A DNA stretch of 64,000 bases from SG8-30 sp964406445. GTDB lineage: Bacteria; Pseudomonadota; Gammaproteobacteria; Steroidobacterales; Steroidobacteraceae. Made by a program: the position numbers and the translations under genes. Shown in pieces: positions 35,167 through 46,089 of the stretch (within the stretch, counting starts at the first letter, position 1; each line of letters begins with the position of its first letter). Below the pieces are notes generated by a model, which ran no database searches, was not told where the DNA came from, and saw only the letters and a list, made by a program, of their open reading frames with translations. The stretch is from contig CAYORU010000005.1 in NCBI GenBank assembly GCA_964406445.1, positions 1 through 64,000 of the forward strand, in the 5' to 3' direction.

Positions 35167-36618
35167 ATGCCCGGCATCGCCGCCTACGGCGCCTGCATCC
35201 CGCGGCTGCGGCTGCCGCGCGGCACGATCGCGACGGCGATGGGCTGGGTGAACCCGGGCCTCGCCGCCGCGCACGGCGAGCGCTCGCTCTGCAACTGGGA
35301 TGAGGACAGCCTGACGATGGCGGTCGAAGCGGCCCGCGACGCGCTGCCCCTGGCCGCGGACCGCGCGGCCCTCGGCGGCCTGACGCTCGCCTCGACCACC
35401 CTGCCCTTCGCCGACCGCAGCAACGCCACCGTGCTCGCCACCGCGCTCGGCCTGCCCGACGGCGTGCTTGCCTGCGATGCCGCGGGCTCGCAGCGCGCCG
35501 CCACCTCCGCGCTCGCGGCAGCGCTCGCCGCCGGCGCGGCGCCGGGCGCGAAGCCCGCGCTCGTCGTCGGTGCCGACCGGCGGCTCGCGAAACCCGGCAG
35601 CCCGCAGGAGACGGCCTACGGGCACGGCGCCGCGGCCGTGGTCGCGACGCCCGGCGAGGGTCTCGCAACGCTGCTCGCTTCCCGCCACGTCGCGGCCGAC
35701 TTCGTCGACCACTACCGCGCCGCCGGCGAGACCTTCGACTACTCGCTGGAGGAGCGTTGGGCCCGGGAGGCCGGCTGGTTCAAGCTCGTGCCGGACGCGC
35801 TGCGCGCGCTGCTCGAGTCAGCCAAGGCCGCCCCCGCCGACGTCCGCCACGTCGTGATCGCCGCGCCGGCCGCGACCGGGAAACGCGTCGCCGCCCTCGC
35901 CGGCCTGCCGGAGGCCGCGCTGGCCGACACGCTGTACGACCGCTGCGGCGACACCGGCTGCGGCCACCCCCTGCTGATGCTCGCCGCGGTGCTCGAGCGC
36001 GCCGGCCCGGGCGAGTTGATCGTCGTGGTCGGCTTCGGCCAGGGCGTGGACGCGCTGCTGTTCCGCACGACGGAAGCGATCGCCGGCTTCCGGCCCGGCC
36101 GCGGCGCGGCGGCCCAGCTCGCGGACCGACGCGAGGAGACGAGCTACGCGCGATTCCTGTCGCACTGCGGCCTGCTCACGGTGGACTTCGGCATGCGCGC
36201 GGAGCGGGACAACCGCACTGCCATGACCGTCCTGTGGCGCAAGCACGAGGAGATCACCGCGTTCACCGGCGGCCGCTGCCGCGAGTGCAACACGCTGCAG
36301 TTCCCGCGCAGCCGCGTCTGCGTCAACCCGGACTGCCGGCGCACGGACACCCAGGACGCCGAGCGCCTCGCCGACGGCGCCGGGCGCATCAAGACCTTCA
36401 CCGAGGACTGGCTCGCCTACAGCGCGCGTCCGCCGCTCGTGTACGGCAACGTCGGCTTCGAGGGCGGCGGCAACGCCTTCATCGAGTTCGCCGACTTCGA
36501 GCCCGGCGAGGCCAGGGTCGGCGCGCCGGTGCGCTTCGTCTTCAGGCTCAAGGACGTGGACCGGGTGCGCGGCTTCCGCCGCTATTTCTGGAAGGCGGCG
36601 CCGGCGGGGAGCGCGTGA
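35167..36618 (+). CDS. Ketosynthase/HMG-CoA-synthase-like domain fused to DUF35 (OB fold, zinc ribbon)
   Basis: A 483-residue fusion. Residues 1-330 have the thiolase/HMG-CoA-synthase fold (GIAAYGACIPRLRLPRG, LTLASTTLPFADRSN, YDRCGDTGCGHPLLMLAAVL). Residues 355-480 form a DUF35 module with four zinc Cys (GGRCRECNTLQFP and RVCVNPDCRR) and an OB fold. At the nucleophile position the family's Cys appears replaced: VLACDAAGSQRAATSA aligns Gln where Cys is usual, as in decarboxylating KSQ domains. It is followed by a true thiolase with 1 base overlap (TGATG), so they likely form a complex, as known for DUF35-thiolase retro-aldolase pairs. Alignment of the nucleophile is by eye. Confidence 0.72.
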   Translation: MPGIAAYGACIPRLRLPRGTIATAMGWVNPGLAAAHGERSLCNWDEDSLTMAVEAARDALPLAADRAALGGLTLASTTLPFADRSNATVLATALGLPDGVLACDAAGSQRAATSALAAALAAGAAPGAKPALVVGADRRLAKPGSPQETAYGHGAAAVVATPGEGLATLLASRHVAADFVDHYRAAGETFDYSLEERWAREAGWFKLVPDALRALLESAKAAPADVRHVVIAAPAATGKRVAALAGLPEAALADTLYDRCGDTGCGHPLLMLAAVLERAGPGELIVVVGFGQGVDALLFRTTEAIAGFRPGRGAAAQLADRREETSYARFLSHCGLLTVDFGMRAERDNRTAMTVLWRKHEEITAFTGGRCRECNTLQFPRSRVCVNPDCRRTDTQDAERLADGAGRIKTFTEDWLAYSARPPLVYGNVGFEGGGNAFIEFADFEPGEARVGAPVRFVFRLKDVDRVRGFRRYFWKAAPAGSA

Positions 36619-37820
36619 TGGCCGCCGGCATCCGCGACAAGGTGGCGATCATCGGCATGGGCTGCTCGCGCTTCGGCGAGCGCTGGGACTGCGGCGCCGA
36701 CGACCTGATGCTCGAGGCCTTCGAGGAAGCCGTGGCCGACGCCGGCATCGAGCGCGACCGCCTCGACGCCGCCTGGCTCGGCGTGTTCTACGACGAGCAG
36801 AACGTCGCGAAGTCCGCGCTGCCGCTGTCGATGGCCCTGAGGCTGCCGCAGATTCCCGTGACCCGCGTCGAGAACCTCTGCGCCACCGGCACCGAGGCCC
36901 TGCGCGGCGCCGCCTACGCGGTGGCGGCCGGCGCCTGCGACTTCGCGCTCGCGATGGGCGTCGAGAAGCTGAAGGACACGGGCTTCGGCGGCCTGCCCGA
37001 GCGCACCAAGGGCACTTTCGAAGACCTCTGGCAGCCCGGCTTCACGCCGCCCGGCGCCTTCGCCCAGCTCGCGGCGGCCTACGCCGCCAAGCACGGCATC
37101 GCGATGGACGAGCTCAAGCGCGCGATGGCGCGCGTGTCGGTCAAGAGCCACGACAACGGCGCGCTGGCGCCCAAGGCGCATCTCAGGAAGCGCATCACCG
37201 AGGCGCAGGTGCTGGCCGCGCCGATGATCGCCTGGCCGCTCGGCGTCCTCGACTGCTGCGGCGTCTCCGACGGCGCCGCCTGCGCGATCGTCACCACGCC
37301 GGAGAAGGCGCGCGAGCTGGGCCGGCGCGACGTGGTGAGCATCCGCGCGATGCAGCTGGTGCCCTCGAACGGCTACGAGCTCTCCCACGCCGGCTGGGAC
37401 GGCGCGCACACGCCGACGACGCGCGCGGCGGCGCGGCGCGCCTACGCGGAGGCCGGCGTGCGCGACCCGCGCAGCGAAGTGTCGGTGATGGAGGTGCACG
37501 ACTGCTTCTCGATCACCGAGCTGGTGCTGATGGAGGACCTCGGCCTGTCGGACGAGGGCCGCGCGGCCTTCGACATCCTCGACGGCGCCTACGACCGGGA
37601 CGGCCGGAATCCCTGCCAGACCGACGGCGGGCTGAAGTGCTTCGGCCACCCGGTCGGGGCCTCCGGCCTGCGCATGGCCTACGAGGTCTACAACCAGCTC
37701 CTCGGCCGCGCCGGCGAGCGCCAGCTCGCCGCGCCCACCCTCGGCCTGACCCACAACCTCGGCGGCATCCCCAATCGCAATGTCGCCAGCGTTTCCCTGT
37801 TCGGATTGAGCCGCCTGTGA
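36618..37820 (+). CDS. Thiolase family protein (SCP-x/lipid-transfer type acetyl-CoA acetyltransferase)
   Basis: A 400-residue thiolase: KVAIIGMGCSRFGERWDCGA, VENLCATGTEALRGAAYAVA with the acylated Cys, MEVHDCFSITELVLMEDLGL and the His region GGLKCFGHPVGASGLRMAY. It lacks the classical C-terminal CxGGGxG Cys loop (LTHNLGGIPNRN instead), typical of the SCP-x/Ltp group, which work with DUF35 partners in steroid side-chain or acyl-CoA thiolysis or aldol cleavage. Overlap with the upstream fusion gene supports a paired function. Confidence 0.86.
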   Translation: MAAGIRDKVAIIGMGCSRFGERWDCGADDLMLEAFEEAVADAGIERDRLDAAWLGVFYDEQNVAKSALPLSMALRLPQIPVTRVENLCATGTEALRGAAYAVAAGACDFALAMGVEKLKDTGFGGLPERTKGTFEDLWQPGFTPPGAFAQLAAAYAAKHGIAMDELKRAMARVSVKSHDNGALAPKAHLRKRITEAQVLAAPMIAWPLGVLDCCGVSDGAACAIVTTPEKARELGRRDVVSIRAMQLVPSNGYELSHAGWDGAHTPTTRAAARRAYAEAGVRDPRSEVSVMEVHDCFSITELVLMEDLGLSDEGRAAFDILDGAYDRDGRNPCQTDGGLKCFGHPVGASGLRMAYEVYNQLLGRAGERQLAAPTLGLTHNLGGIPNRNVASVSLFGLSRL

Positions 37821-37840
37821 GCGGCGCTGGAGATCCCGGC

Positions 37841-38743
37841 ATGGCAGCGACCACTCCCCTCGACCCTGCCAATGACCTCGAGCGTCCACGCTGGGGCTTC
37901 ACCGACGCGGAGCTCGCCGCGCAGCCGCACGCCTTCCGGGACGACCTTCTCGACGGCCAGGTGTGCCTCGTTTCCGGCGGCGGCAGCGGCCTCGGCCGCG
38001 CGATGGCATTCCTGTACGCGCGCCTCGGCGCGAGCGTGGTCATCTGCGGCCGGCGCGAAGAGAAGCTGCGCTCGACCGCAGACGCCATCGGGCGCCTCAT
38101 CGGCCGCGAGGTCGGCATCAAGGCCATGACCATCCGCGATCCGGAGCAGGTTGCCACGCTGATGGCCGAGACCTTCGAGCGCCACGGGCGGCTCGACCTG
38201 CTGGTCAACAACGGCGGCGGACAGTTTCCGCAGGCCGCGATCGACTACTCGGTGAAGGGCTGGAACGCCGTCATCGACACCAACCTGAACGGCACCTGGT
38301 GGATGATGCAGGCCGCCGCGCGGCAGTGGCGCGACCGTGGCCAGCAGGGCTCCGTCGTCAACATCGTGGCCAACGTCTGGCGCGGCATGCCGCAGGTCGC
38401 GCACACCTGCGCGGCGCGGGCGGGCGTGATCTACCTGTCCAAGTCGGTGGCCGTGGAATGGGCGCCGCTCGGCATCCGCGTCAACTGCGTCTCCCCCGGT
38501 TCGATCGCGACCGAGGGACTCAACGTCTACCCGCCGGGCGCCGCCGAGCGCTTCGGCGACGCCAATCCCATGCGCCGCTACGGCGACGCCTTCGACATCG
38601 CCCAGGCGGTGCTCTACGTCGGCCTGCCGGTGACGGGCAAGTTCATCACCGGCGAGGTGCTGGTGGTCGACGGCGGCAACCAGATGTGGGGCGACGTGTG
38701 GCCGGGCGGCATCCCGGACTGGTTCCGCGTTTCGCAGCGATAG
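37841..38743 (+). CDS. SDR oxidoreductase, 2,4-dienoyl/trans-2-enoyl-CoA reductase-like (paralog 2)
   Basis: A 300-residue SDR almost identical in design to the product at 16,788-17,690: CLVSGGGSGLGRAMAF, LLVNNGGGQFPQAAIDYSVK, CAARAGVIYLSK without the catalytic Tyr, and IRVNCVSPGSIATEGLN. Both copies are exactly 300 residues and both lie under the AAACAGTC operator. It likely reduces an unsaturated acyl-CoA in the Rieske/thiolase operon. ATG 37841 is 20 bases after the thiolase stop. Confidence 0.82.
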   Translation: MAATTPLDPANDLERPRWGFTDAELAAQPHAFRDDLLDGQVCLVSGGGSGLGRAMAFLYARLGASVVICGRREEKLRSTADAIGRLIGREVGIKAMTIRDPEQVATLMAETFERHGRLDLLVNNGGGQFPQAAIDYSVKGWNAVIDTNLNGTWWMMQAAARQWRDRGQQGSVVNIVANVWRGMPQVAHTCAARAGVIYLSKSVAVEWAPLGIRVNCVSPGSIATEGLNVYPPGAAERFGDANPMRRYGDAFDIAQAVLYVGLPVTGKFITGEVLVVDGGNQMWGDVWPGGIPDWFRVSQR

Positions 38744-38759
38744 CACCGAGGGGGACCGC

Positions 38760-39323
38760 ATGGCCGACACGCTCTTCACCCGCACGCCGCGGGACAGGCT
38801 CCCGGAGGACTTCAAGCCCGCCTGGGACATGCTCCACAAGCTGACCGGCGAGCCGACCTTCATCGAGGTGTTCGCGCAGGCGCCCGAGCTCATGAACCTC
38901 GTGATGAACGAGTTCTACGTCAAGGTGTTCTTCGGCGGGCGGGTCGCGCAGCGCTACAAGCAGCTGGCAAGGCTGCGCCTCTCGATCGTCCACGGCTGCC
39001 GCACCTGCAACAAGCAGAACGTGCCGGGCGCGCTCGAGGCCGGCGTCACGCAGGCGCAGGTGGACTCGATGATCGCGGGCACCCACGCCGACGGCCCGTT
39101 CACGGAGGCCGAGAAGGCGGTGCTCGCCTACGCCGACCAGATGGTGCTCACCAACATGAACGGCGACGTGTCGCCGGAGCTGTTCGCGCGGCTGCGCGCG
39201 CACTTCAGCGAGCCCGAGATCCTCGAGCTCGGCGTGGTCATGGCGATCGTCGCCGGCATGGCCAAGCTCTCCTTCCTGCTCGGCCTCGTGGAGAAGGAGC
39301 CCTACTGCCCGTTCGTGCCCTAG
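38760..39323 (+). CDS. Carboxymuconolactone decarboxylase / AhpD-like protein
   Basis: A 187-residue protein of the CMD/AhpD group. The redox-type motif is HGCRTCNKQNVPGA, preceded by RYKQLARLRLSIV and followed by FTEAEKAVLAYADQMVLTN, giving the family's helix bundle. The CRTC pair suggests a thiol redox or peroxidase-type activity, but members also act as decarboxylases or gamma-carboxymuconolactone enzymes. It is the last gene of the plus-strand operon, followed by the terminator at 39,402. Substrate unknown. Confidence 0.76.
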   Translation: MADTLFTRTPRDRLPEDFKPAWDMLHKLTGEPTFIEVFAQAPELMNLVMNEFYVKVFFGGRVAQRYKQLARLRLSIVHGCRTCNKQNVPGALEAGVTQAQVDSMIAGTHADGPFTEAEKAVLAYADQMVLTNMNGDVSPELFARLRAHFSEPEILELGVVMAIVAGMAKLSFLLGLVEKEPYCPFVP

Positions 39324-39401
39324 GGCCCGTATCCGTTTCCGTCCGTCGAGCGGTCCGCCGCCGGCCACGCCCGGCGGAAGTAGCGACCGTCCCTGCCACG
39401 C

Positions 39402-39438
39402 GAAGAAAAAGGGCCGGCTCGCGCCGGCCCTTTCCTTC
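39402..39438. terminator. Bidirectional intrinsic terminator
   Basis: The stem AAAGGGCCGGC / GCCGGCCCTTT with a TCGC loop at 39,408-39,434 is flanked by A-rich sequence on the left and T/C-rich on the right. It lies between the convergent AhpD-like gene (ends 39,323) and the TonB receptor (ends 39,456) and can end transcripts from both sides. Confidence 0.82.
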
Positions 39439-39455
39439 GCAAGGCTCGCCCCCGG

Positions 39456-42011
39456 TCACTGTCCGAAGTTGAGCCCCACCTCGATGCCGAAGCTGCGCGG
39501 AGCACCCCACTGGGTGTGGGTCCACAGCGTCGCCACCGACTGCGAGGCGACCCGGTAGCGCTTGTCCGACAGGTTCTTGCCGTACACGCGCACGAAGTAG
39601 CGGTCGTCGTTGTCGCTGTAGGTCAGCGACGCGTTGAGCAGCGTCTTCGCGTTGAGGTAGGCGTCGTACTCGCGCCCGGCCGCCGAGATGTAGAAGAGGT
39701 TGGCGTCCTCGTAGTACACCTCGCCCGAGACGTCGAGCGTGCCGGCCGGCAGGCTGAACATGTAGGTCGCCTGGATCGAGCCCATCTTCTCCGGCGAGCG
39801 CGGCACGGGCAGGCCCGAGAAGTCCTCGTTGAAGGGCAGGATCTGCCCGCCGCTGACCGGGTCGACGAGGCCCGGCTGGTTGATCGCGAACGACTTGTAC
39901 TTGGCGTCGAGATAGGACATCTGGGCGCGCACGCGAAGGTTGTCCGTGAGCAGCGCCTGGATCTCGAGCTCGGCACCCTTCGACTCGACCTCGGCCGCGT
40001 TGTAGAACACCGTCTCCTGGAACTGCGCGCCGTCCTTCACGGTGATGATGTTCACCGCGCGCTGGGCGTCCTCGTACTCGGTGTAGAAGATCGTCGGGTT
40101 GACGCGCAGCCGGCCGCCCGGCGACTGGTACTTCAGGCCGAGCTCGTAGTTGGTCGCGAACTCGGGATCGACGGGTCGCGTCAGCGTCGGGACCATCAGG
40201 CCGCTGGTGCCGGTCTGGTCGTTGTAGCCGCCCGCCTTGTAGCCGTAGGACACCGTCAGGTAGGAGAACAGGTCCTCGGTCGCCTGGTACGAACCGGTGA
40301 CGCGCCAGCTCGGCTCGCTCCACGTCCGCTCCAGGTTCTCGAAGCCGGGCGTGGAGGAATCGACGATCACGCCGCCGGGGAAGCGGCTGAAGTTCGCCGC
40401 GTCGAGCGGCTTGCCGAGGTCGTCGATGGACAGGCTGCCGTTGAACTGGTTGTCGTCCAGCAGGTCGACGCCGACCTGTGTGCGGCCCTTCCAGGACCGC
40501 TCGTCGCGCGTGTAGCGGAAGCCGGCGCCGAGCTGGAACTTGTCGGTGACGTCGAAGGTGACGTCGAGGTAGCCGGCCAGCGAGTCGGAATCCTGCTGGT
40601 TGCAGAGGATCTGGGGCGAGTTGTTGAGGAACTGCGGCGGCAGGCCGCCGGCCGCCCAGTTGGTGATCAGGTCCACGAAGCCGAGCAACTGCACCACGCA
40701 GAACTTGGCGTCGTTCGTCTGCTGGAACGCGCCCACCACGTAGTTGAAGCGCCCGTCGAGCTGCGAGGCGAGGCGCAGCTCGAACTGCGTGGTCTCGCGG
40801 TCGGTGTCGCGGGTCGCGTCGAACAGCGACAGCGGCTCGCCGGTGATGGTGTTGAGCGCCGCCGCGCCGGTGTAGGTGTTCGGCAGGTGCTCGTACTGGT
40901 CGCGCTTGCCGGCGATGCCGAAGAGCTTGTGCGTGCCGAGGTCCCACTCGACGTTCAGGTAGTAGCCGTCGACGTCGATCTCCTGGCCCTGGTCCATGGC
41001 GAGCAGCGAGTCGCTGCGCTGGGTCGAGCCCATGTTGTCCAGCGGGTCGCCCGACGGCCGCGTGAAGCCGAGAGTGTTCCACAGGTAGGGACCGTCCGGC
41101 GGCGTGTCGTTGAAGGCCGGCACCGCGTCGGAGCGATCGCGCATGTACTCGTACTGCAGCAGGAAGGTGAGGTTCTCGGTCGCGTTCCACTGCGCCTTGA
41201 TGCGACCGTTCTGCACGTCCTCGCCGCCCGAACGCTCGCCGGTGCCGGCGCCGCTCGCGCCCGTGATGCCCGGGATGTTGATCGGCCCGATCGGCCCGAA
41301 GGCCGGGTTGAAATTGAAGGTGTTGATCGGCCCGTAGGTCGCGCCGAGGCGGTAGTAGCCGTCGGACTCGGCGTAACCGCCGACCACGCGCACCGAGAGC
41401 ACGTCCTCGACGATGGGGATGTCCACCGCGCCCTGCACGCGGACCGCGCCGAAGCTGCCGTAGCCGACCCGCAGGTCCGCGCCGAATTCAGCCATGTCCG
41501 GGCGCTTGGTGACGATCTGCACCGCGCCGCCGGTGGTGTTCTTGCCGAACAGCGTGCCCTGCGGGCCGCGCAGGACCTCGACGCGGGCGATGTCGAAGGT
41601 GTCGAGCAGCTGCGTCTGCACGCTCGGCATGACGAAGTCGTCCACCTGCACGCCGACCGGCGAGTCCTGGTAGACGATGATGTCGGTCACGCCCACGCCG
41701 CGCATCGCGAACGACGCGGCGTTGAAGGCCGTCACGCGCGCCGCCGAGAAGCCCGGCACGGAGCTCGCGATGCCCGAGATGTCCTTGGCGACCATCCGGT
41801 CGATGTCGTTCGAGGTCACGGCCGAGACGGACACCGGCGTACGCTGCAGCGCGGTCTCGCCCGCCCGCCGCGTCGCGGTGACCGTGACTTCCTCGAGCCT
41901 CACTTCCGCCGCCTGGGCCTGTGCGGCCTGCGGCAGCGCGGCGGCGGCGGCGCCGGCGACGAGCGCGGCGCGCAGGGCAACGGAAACCGCTCGTCTCAGT
42001 TCAATCGACAT
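39456..42011 (-). CDS. TonB-dependent outer membrane receptor, catabolic cluster
   Basis: An 851-residue receptor. Signal peptide ALRAALVAGAAAAALPQAAQ is followed by the TonB box region VRLEEVTVTATRRAGETALQ, plug motifs FAMRGVGVTDIIVYQDSP and VEVLRGPQGTLFGKNTTGGA, and a barrel ending GIEVGLNFGQ. Receptors of this type next to Rieske oxygenases take up hydrophobic substrates such as steroids, polycyclic aromatics or vanillate-like compounds in sphingomonads and relatives. The substrate here is unknown. ATG 42011 is preceded by GGAGGGGAACATCC. It is divergent from the second Rieske oxygenase. Confidence 0.9.
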   Translation of the reverse strand: MSIELRRAVSVALRAALVAGAAAAALPQAAQAQAAEVRLEEVTVTATRRAGETALQRTPVSVSAVTSNDIDRMVAKDISGIASSVPGFSAARVTAFNAASFAMRGVGVTDIIVYQDSPVGVQVDDFVMPSVQTQLLDTFDIARVEVLRGPQGTLFGKNTTGGAVQIVTKRPDMAEFGADLRVGYGSFGAVRVQGAVDIPIVEDVLSVRVVGGYAESDGYYRLGATYGPINTFNFNPAFGPIGPINIPGITGASGAGTGERSGGEDVQNGRIKAQWNATENLTFLLQYEYMRDRSDAVPAFNDTPPDGPYLWNTLGFTRPSGDPLDNMGSTQRSDSLLAMDQGQEIDVDGYYLNVEWDLGTHKLFGIAGKRDQYEHLPNTYTGAAALNTITGEPLSLFDATRDTDRETTQFELRLASQLDGRFNYVVGAFQQTNDAKFCVVQLLGFVDLITNWAAGGLPPQFLNNSPQILCNQQDSDSLAGYLDVTFDVTDKFQLGAGFRYTRDERSWKGRTQVGVDLLDDNQFNGSLSIDDLGKPLDAANFSRFPGGVIVDSSTPGFENLERTWSEPSWRVTGSYQATEDLFSYLTVSYGYKAGGYNDQTGTSGLMVPTLTRPVDPEFATNYELGLKYQSPGGRLRVNPTIFYTEYEDAQRAVNIITVKDGAQFQETVFYNAAEVESKGAELEIQALLTDNLRVRAQMSYLDAKYKSFAINQPGLVDPVSGGQILPFNEDFSGLPVPRSPEKMGSIQATYMFSLPAGTLDVSGEVYYEDANLFYISAAGREYDAYLNAKTLLNASLTYSDNDDRYFVRVYGKNLSDKRYRVASQSVATLWTHTQWGAPRSFGIEVGLNFGQ

Positions 42012-42342
42012 GGATGTTCCCCTCCGGATGTATGACTGGGCGGCCCCGAGTGGAGTCCCGCTGCGGGCCCACCGGGCCTGCCGCAACGCGTGACGCGATC
42101 GGGGCATTCGACGATCCCGCGCCAGTGTGGTGCGCGGACACAAAAAAATCAATCCGTCCTGTTTTTTCTGTCCGCAGCAGCGGCGAGCGGAGAAAACCCT
42201 CGGGATTCCGCTTTGATGCGTCGTGCGCCCAGCAGTCCAGGGCATGCTGTTGCGAAAAAGTCACGATCATTTCGTTTTGCGGCGCACCACGAGGGACGCC
42301 TTTCGCACCACGGTGGAGCCGCGTGCGGCCGGGGCATCAAAC
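42012..42342. other. Intergenic region left of operator D
   Basis: No gene recognised. A looser operator-like palindrome lies at about 42,146-42,164: read on the minus strand it is AAACAGGACGGATTGATTT, about 27 bases upstream of a weak CACACT -10 for the TonB receptor. A second A/T-rich half-site-like segment, AAAAAGTCACGATCATTTCG, lies at about 42,256-42,275. Confidence 0.4.
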
Positions 42343-42385
42343 AAACAGTCACGACTGTTTATATTTTGTCCACGCGCGGTATAGT
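42343..42385 (+). promoter_or_regulatory. Operator D and promoter of Rieske oxygenase 2
   Basis: AAACAGTCACGACTGTTT at 42,343-42,360, one mismatch from the perfect palindrome. A strong -10-like TATAGT lies at 42,380-42,385, 28 bases from the palindrome centre. Its start is 91 bases before the ATG at 42,451. No -10 was found on the minus side at the matching distance. Confidence 0.75.
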
Positions 42386-42450
42386 CGACGGAGGCGAGCC
42401 GCGATGGGCGGCGTCGCGCGGCCCATCGCCCCCGATTGCCGAGGTACGAC

Positions 42451-43783
42451 ATGAGCTTCGACTTCCGCGTGAACCCCGACGCGCCCGCAGGCTCCCTCGA
42501 GGCGAAGCAGCCTCCGGTGGACAACGGACTCGACGTGCCCGATCCGTCCCGCTACCACTCGGCGGACTTCATGCGCCGGGAGTGGGAGCGGCTGTGGCCC
42601 CGGGTCTGGCTGCTCGCCGGCATAACGTCCGACATCCCGGAGGAAGGCGACTACTTCACCTTCGAGGTCGGCCACGAGTCGATCCTGGTGGTGCGCCAGG
42701 CCGACGGCGGCGTCAAGGCCTTCTACAACGTCTGCCCGCACCGCGCGAACCGCATCGCGCTGAACGAGTTCGGCAGCGTCGCGCAGTTCACCTGCGCCTT
42801 CCACGGCTGGCAGTTCGAGTGCGACGGCAGGCTCAAGTGCATCACCGACGAGGAGACCTTCTCGCCGCAGCTCGTCGCGCACCGCCCGGGCATGACCGAG
42901 GTCCGCTGCGGCGTGCACGCCGGCCTCGTGTTCGTGAACATGGACGGCAAGGCCCCGCCGCTCGCCGACTGGATCGGCCTGCCGAAGGGCTACCTCGAGG
43001 CCTACCAGATCGACAGGATGCACGCGGTCCGCCACGTCCGCAGCACCTGGAACGCGAACTGGAAGGTGGGCGTCGACTCCTTCTACGAGACCTACCACCT
43101 GCCGCACATCCACCCGCAGACGCAGGGCGTGATGGAGGACTACAGCCAGTACGACCTCTATCCGAACGGCTTCAGCCGGATGATCGTGCCGATCTGCAAC
43201 GCCTCGCACCGCGTCGGCGAGCAGAAGGCCATCAACCCGGGGCAGGCCTACATGATGCGCGAGGCCGGCATGAACCCGGACGAGTTCAAGGGCAGCCCGG
43301 CGGAGGTGCGCGCCGCGGTGCAGAAGGCGAAGCGCGCGCGCGCGAAGCGGCTCGGGCTCGACCACTACGACGCCTTCACCGACGGGCAGCTCACAGACAG
43401 CTGGGCCACGGGCCTGTTCCCGAACGTGCAGATCGGCTGCCACCCGGAAGGCGTGTTCATCATGCGCTTCCTGCCGCACCCGGACGACCCGCGGAAGTTC
43501 TACTACGACAACATCACGATGTTCCGCTACGTCGACGACCCGGACTACTTCGTGCCGGGCTGGATGGGCCTGCCCAAGGGCACCGACGTCACCGGCCGCA
43601 CGCGGCCGAAGATCGAGCACGTGCCGGAGGGCGTGAACCCCGACCTCGGCGAGGTGCTCGACCAGGACGTCGAGCTCGTTGCCGCGGTCGGCGCCGGCAG
43701 CCGCTCACGCGGCTTCAAGGGCCCGCTGTGGAGCGAGCAGGAAGTGCGCATCCGCCACTTCCACCGCGAGCTCGACCGCTACA

Positions 43784-43800
<17 letters not shown>
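42451..43800 (+). CDS. Rieske non-heme iron oxygenase, alpha subunit 2
   Basis: A 449-residue oxygenase large subunit. Rieske motif: NVCPHRANRIALNEF and FTCAFHGWQFEC. Iron site: WKVGVDSFYETYHLPHIHPQ. The C-terminal region (residues about 270-449) is longer than in the 404-residue enzyme at 33,951. ATG 42451 has GAGGTACGAC upstream; a TTG 15 bases earlier is less likely. It is monocistronic behind operator D and converges on the ABC gene, overlapping its 3' end by 17 bases. Substrate unknown; electron partner candidate at 28,536. Confidence 0.9.
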
Positions 43801-45246
<1,446 letters not shown>

Positions 45247-45250
<4 letters not shown>

Positions 45251-46089
45251 CCGGCCGCCGTGCGCCGCCAGCCCGGCCCCGCCTGTTCGGCCCTGCCGAG
45301 CCGCTCGAGGCGAATGAGATGGGCGAGCAGCGTGTTGCGCGCGAGCTCGTGCAACGACGCGTCGACGTCCGCGTACACGCCGGGCAGGAGATCGTCGAGG
45401 GCGGCCGGCTGCGCCGCGTCGAGCGCGGCGAGCACGCGCGCCTCGCGCCGCAGCCGGTGGGCGACCAGCGCATCGATCGCCCCGACGGGCGAGTCGATCA
45501 CGGGGCCGTGGCCCGGCGCGATGCGCGAAAGCGGCAGCGCCCGCAGCCGCGCCAGTGAGTCGAGGTAGTCGCCCATGTCGCCGTCCGGCGGCAGGATCAC
45601 CGGGCTCACGTCGCCGAGGATGTGGTCGCCGCTCATCAGCCAGCCGCTCTCCTCGACCAGCCAGCAGACGTGGTTCGAGGCATGGCCCGGCGTCGGCACG
45701 CAGCGCAGCGAAAAACCCTCGATTAGCACCCGCTCGCCGTCGCCGGGCTCCAGGTCCGGCGCGAATCGGCGGTCCTGGCGCCCGTCGCGCGGACCGCGTC
45801 GGCCGACCACGATGGCGCCGGTGCGCTCGCGCAGCAGCAGGCAGGCCGGCGAGTGGTCGCGATGGGTGTGGGTCGCGAGCACCCAGCCGATGCTGCCGCC
45901 GGCGGCAGCCACGATCGCCTCGACGTGCAGCGGGTCGGCCGGGCCGGGATCGACGACCGCGATCTCCTCCACGCCGACGAGATAGGTGTTGGTGCCCGGC
46001 CCCGTGAGCGGCCCGGGGTTGCGCGCGACCACGCGCCGGATTCCCGGCGCCAGCTCGACGGCGCGACCCGGCGTGAAGTCGCCACTCAC
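45247..46089 (-). CDS. MBL-fold metallo-hydrolase
   Basis: A 280-residue metallo-beta-lactamase fold protein: NPGPLTGPGTNTYLVGVEEI, VVDPGPADPLHVEAIV, the metal motif ATHTHRDHSPAC and late ligands in PTPGHASNHVCWL and MSGDHILGD. By fold it is a glyoxalase II or lactonase-like hydrolase; LACTB2-type family resemblance (GPGTNTYL). GTG 46089 overlaps the amidotransferase stop (GTGA); ATG 46119 is an alternative inside that gene. Middle gene of a coupled operon. Confidence 0.8.

Noticed and set aside
39516..42035. 839-codon plus-strand frame opposite the TonB receptor
   Set aside because: Val/Arg/Asp-rich shadow with no recognisable fold; the receptor on minus has signal peptide, plug and barrel.
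42256..42275. A fifth full operator copy (AAAAAGTCACGATCATTTCG)
   Set aside because: It matches only one half of the palindrome and has no -10 at the right distance; treated as chance similarity.
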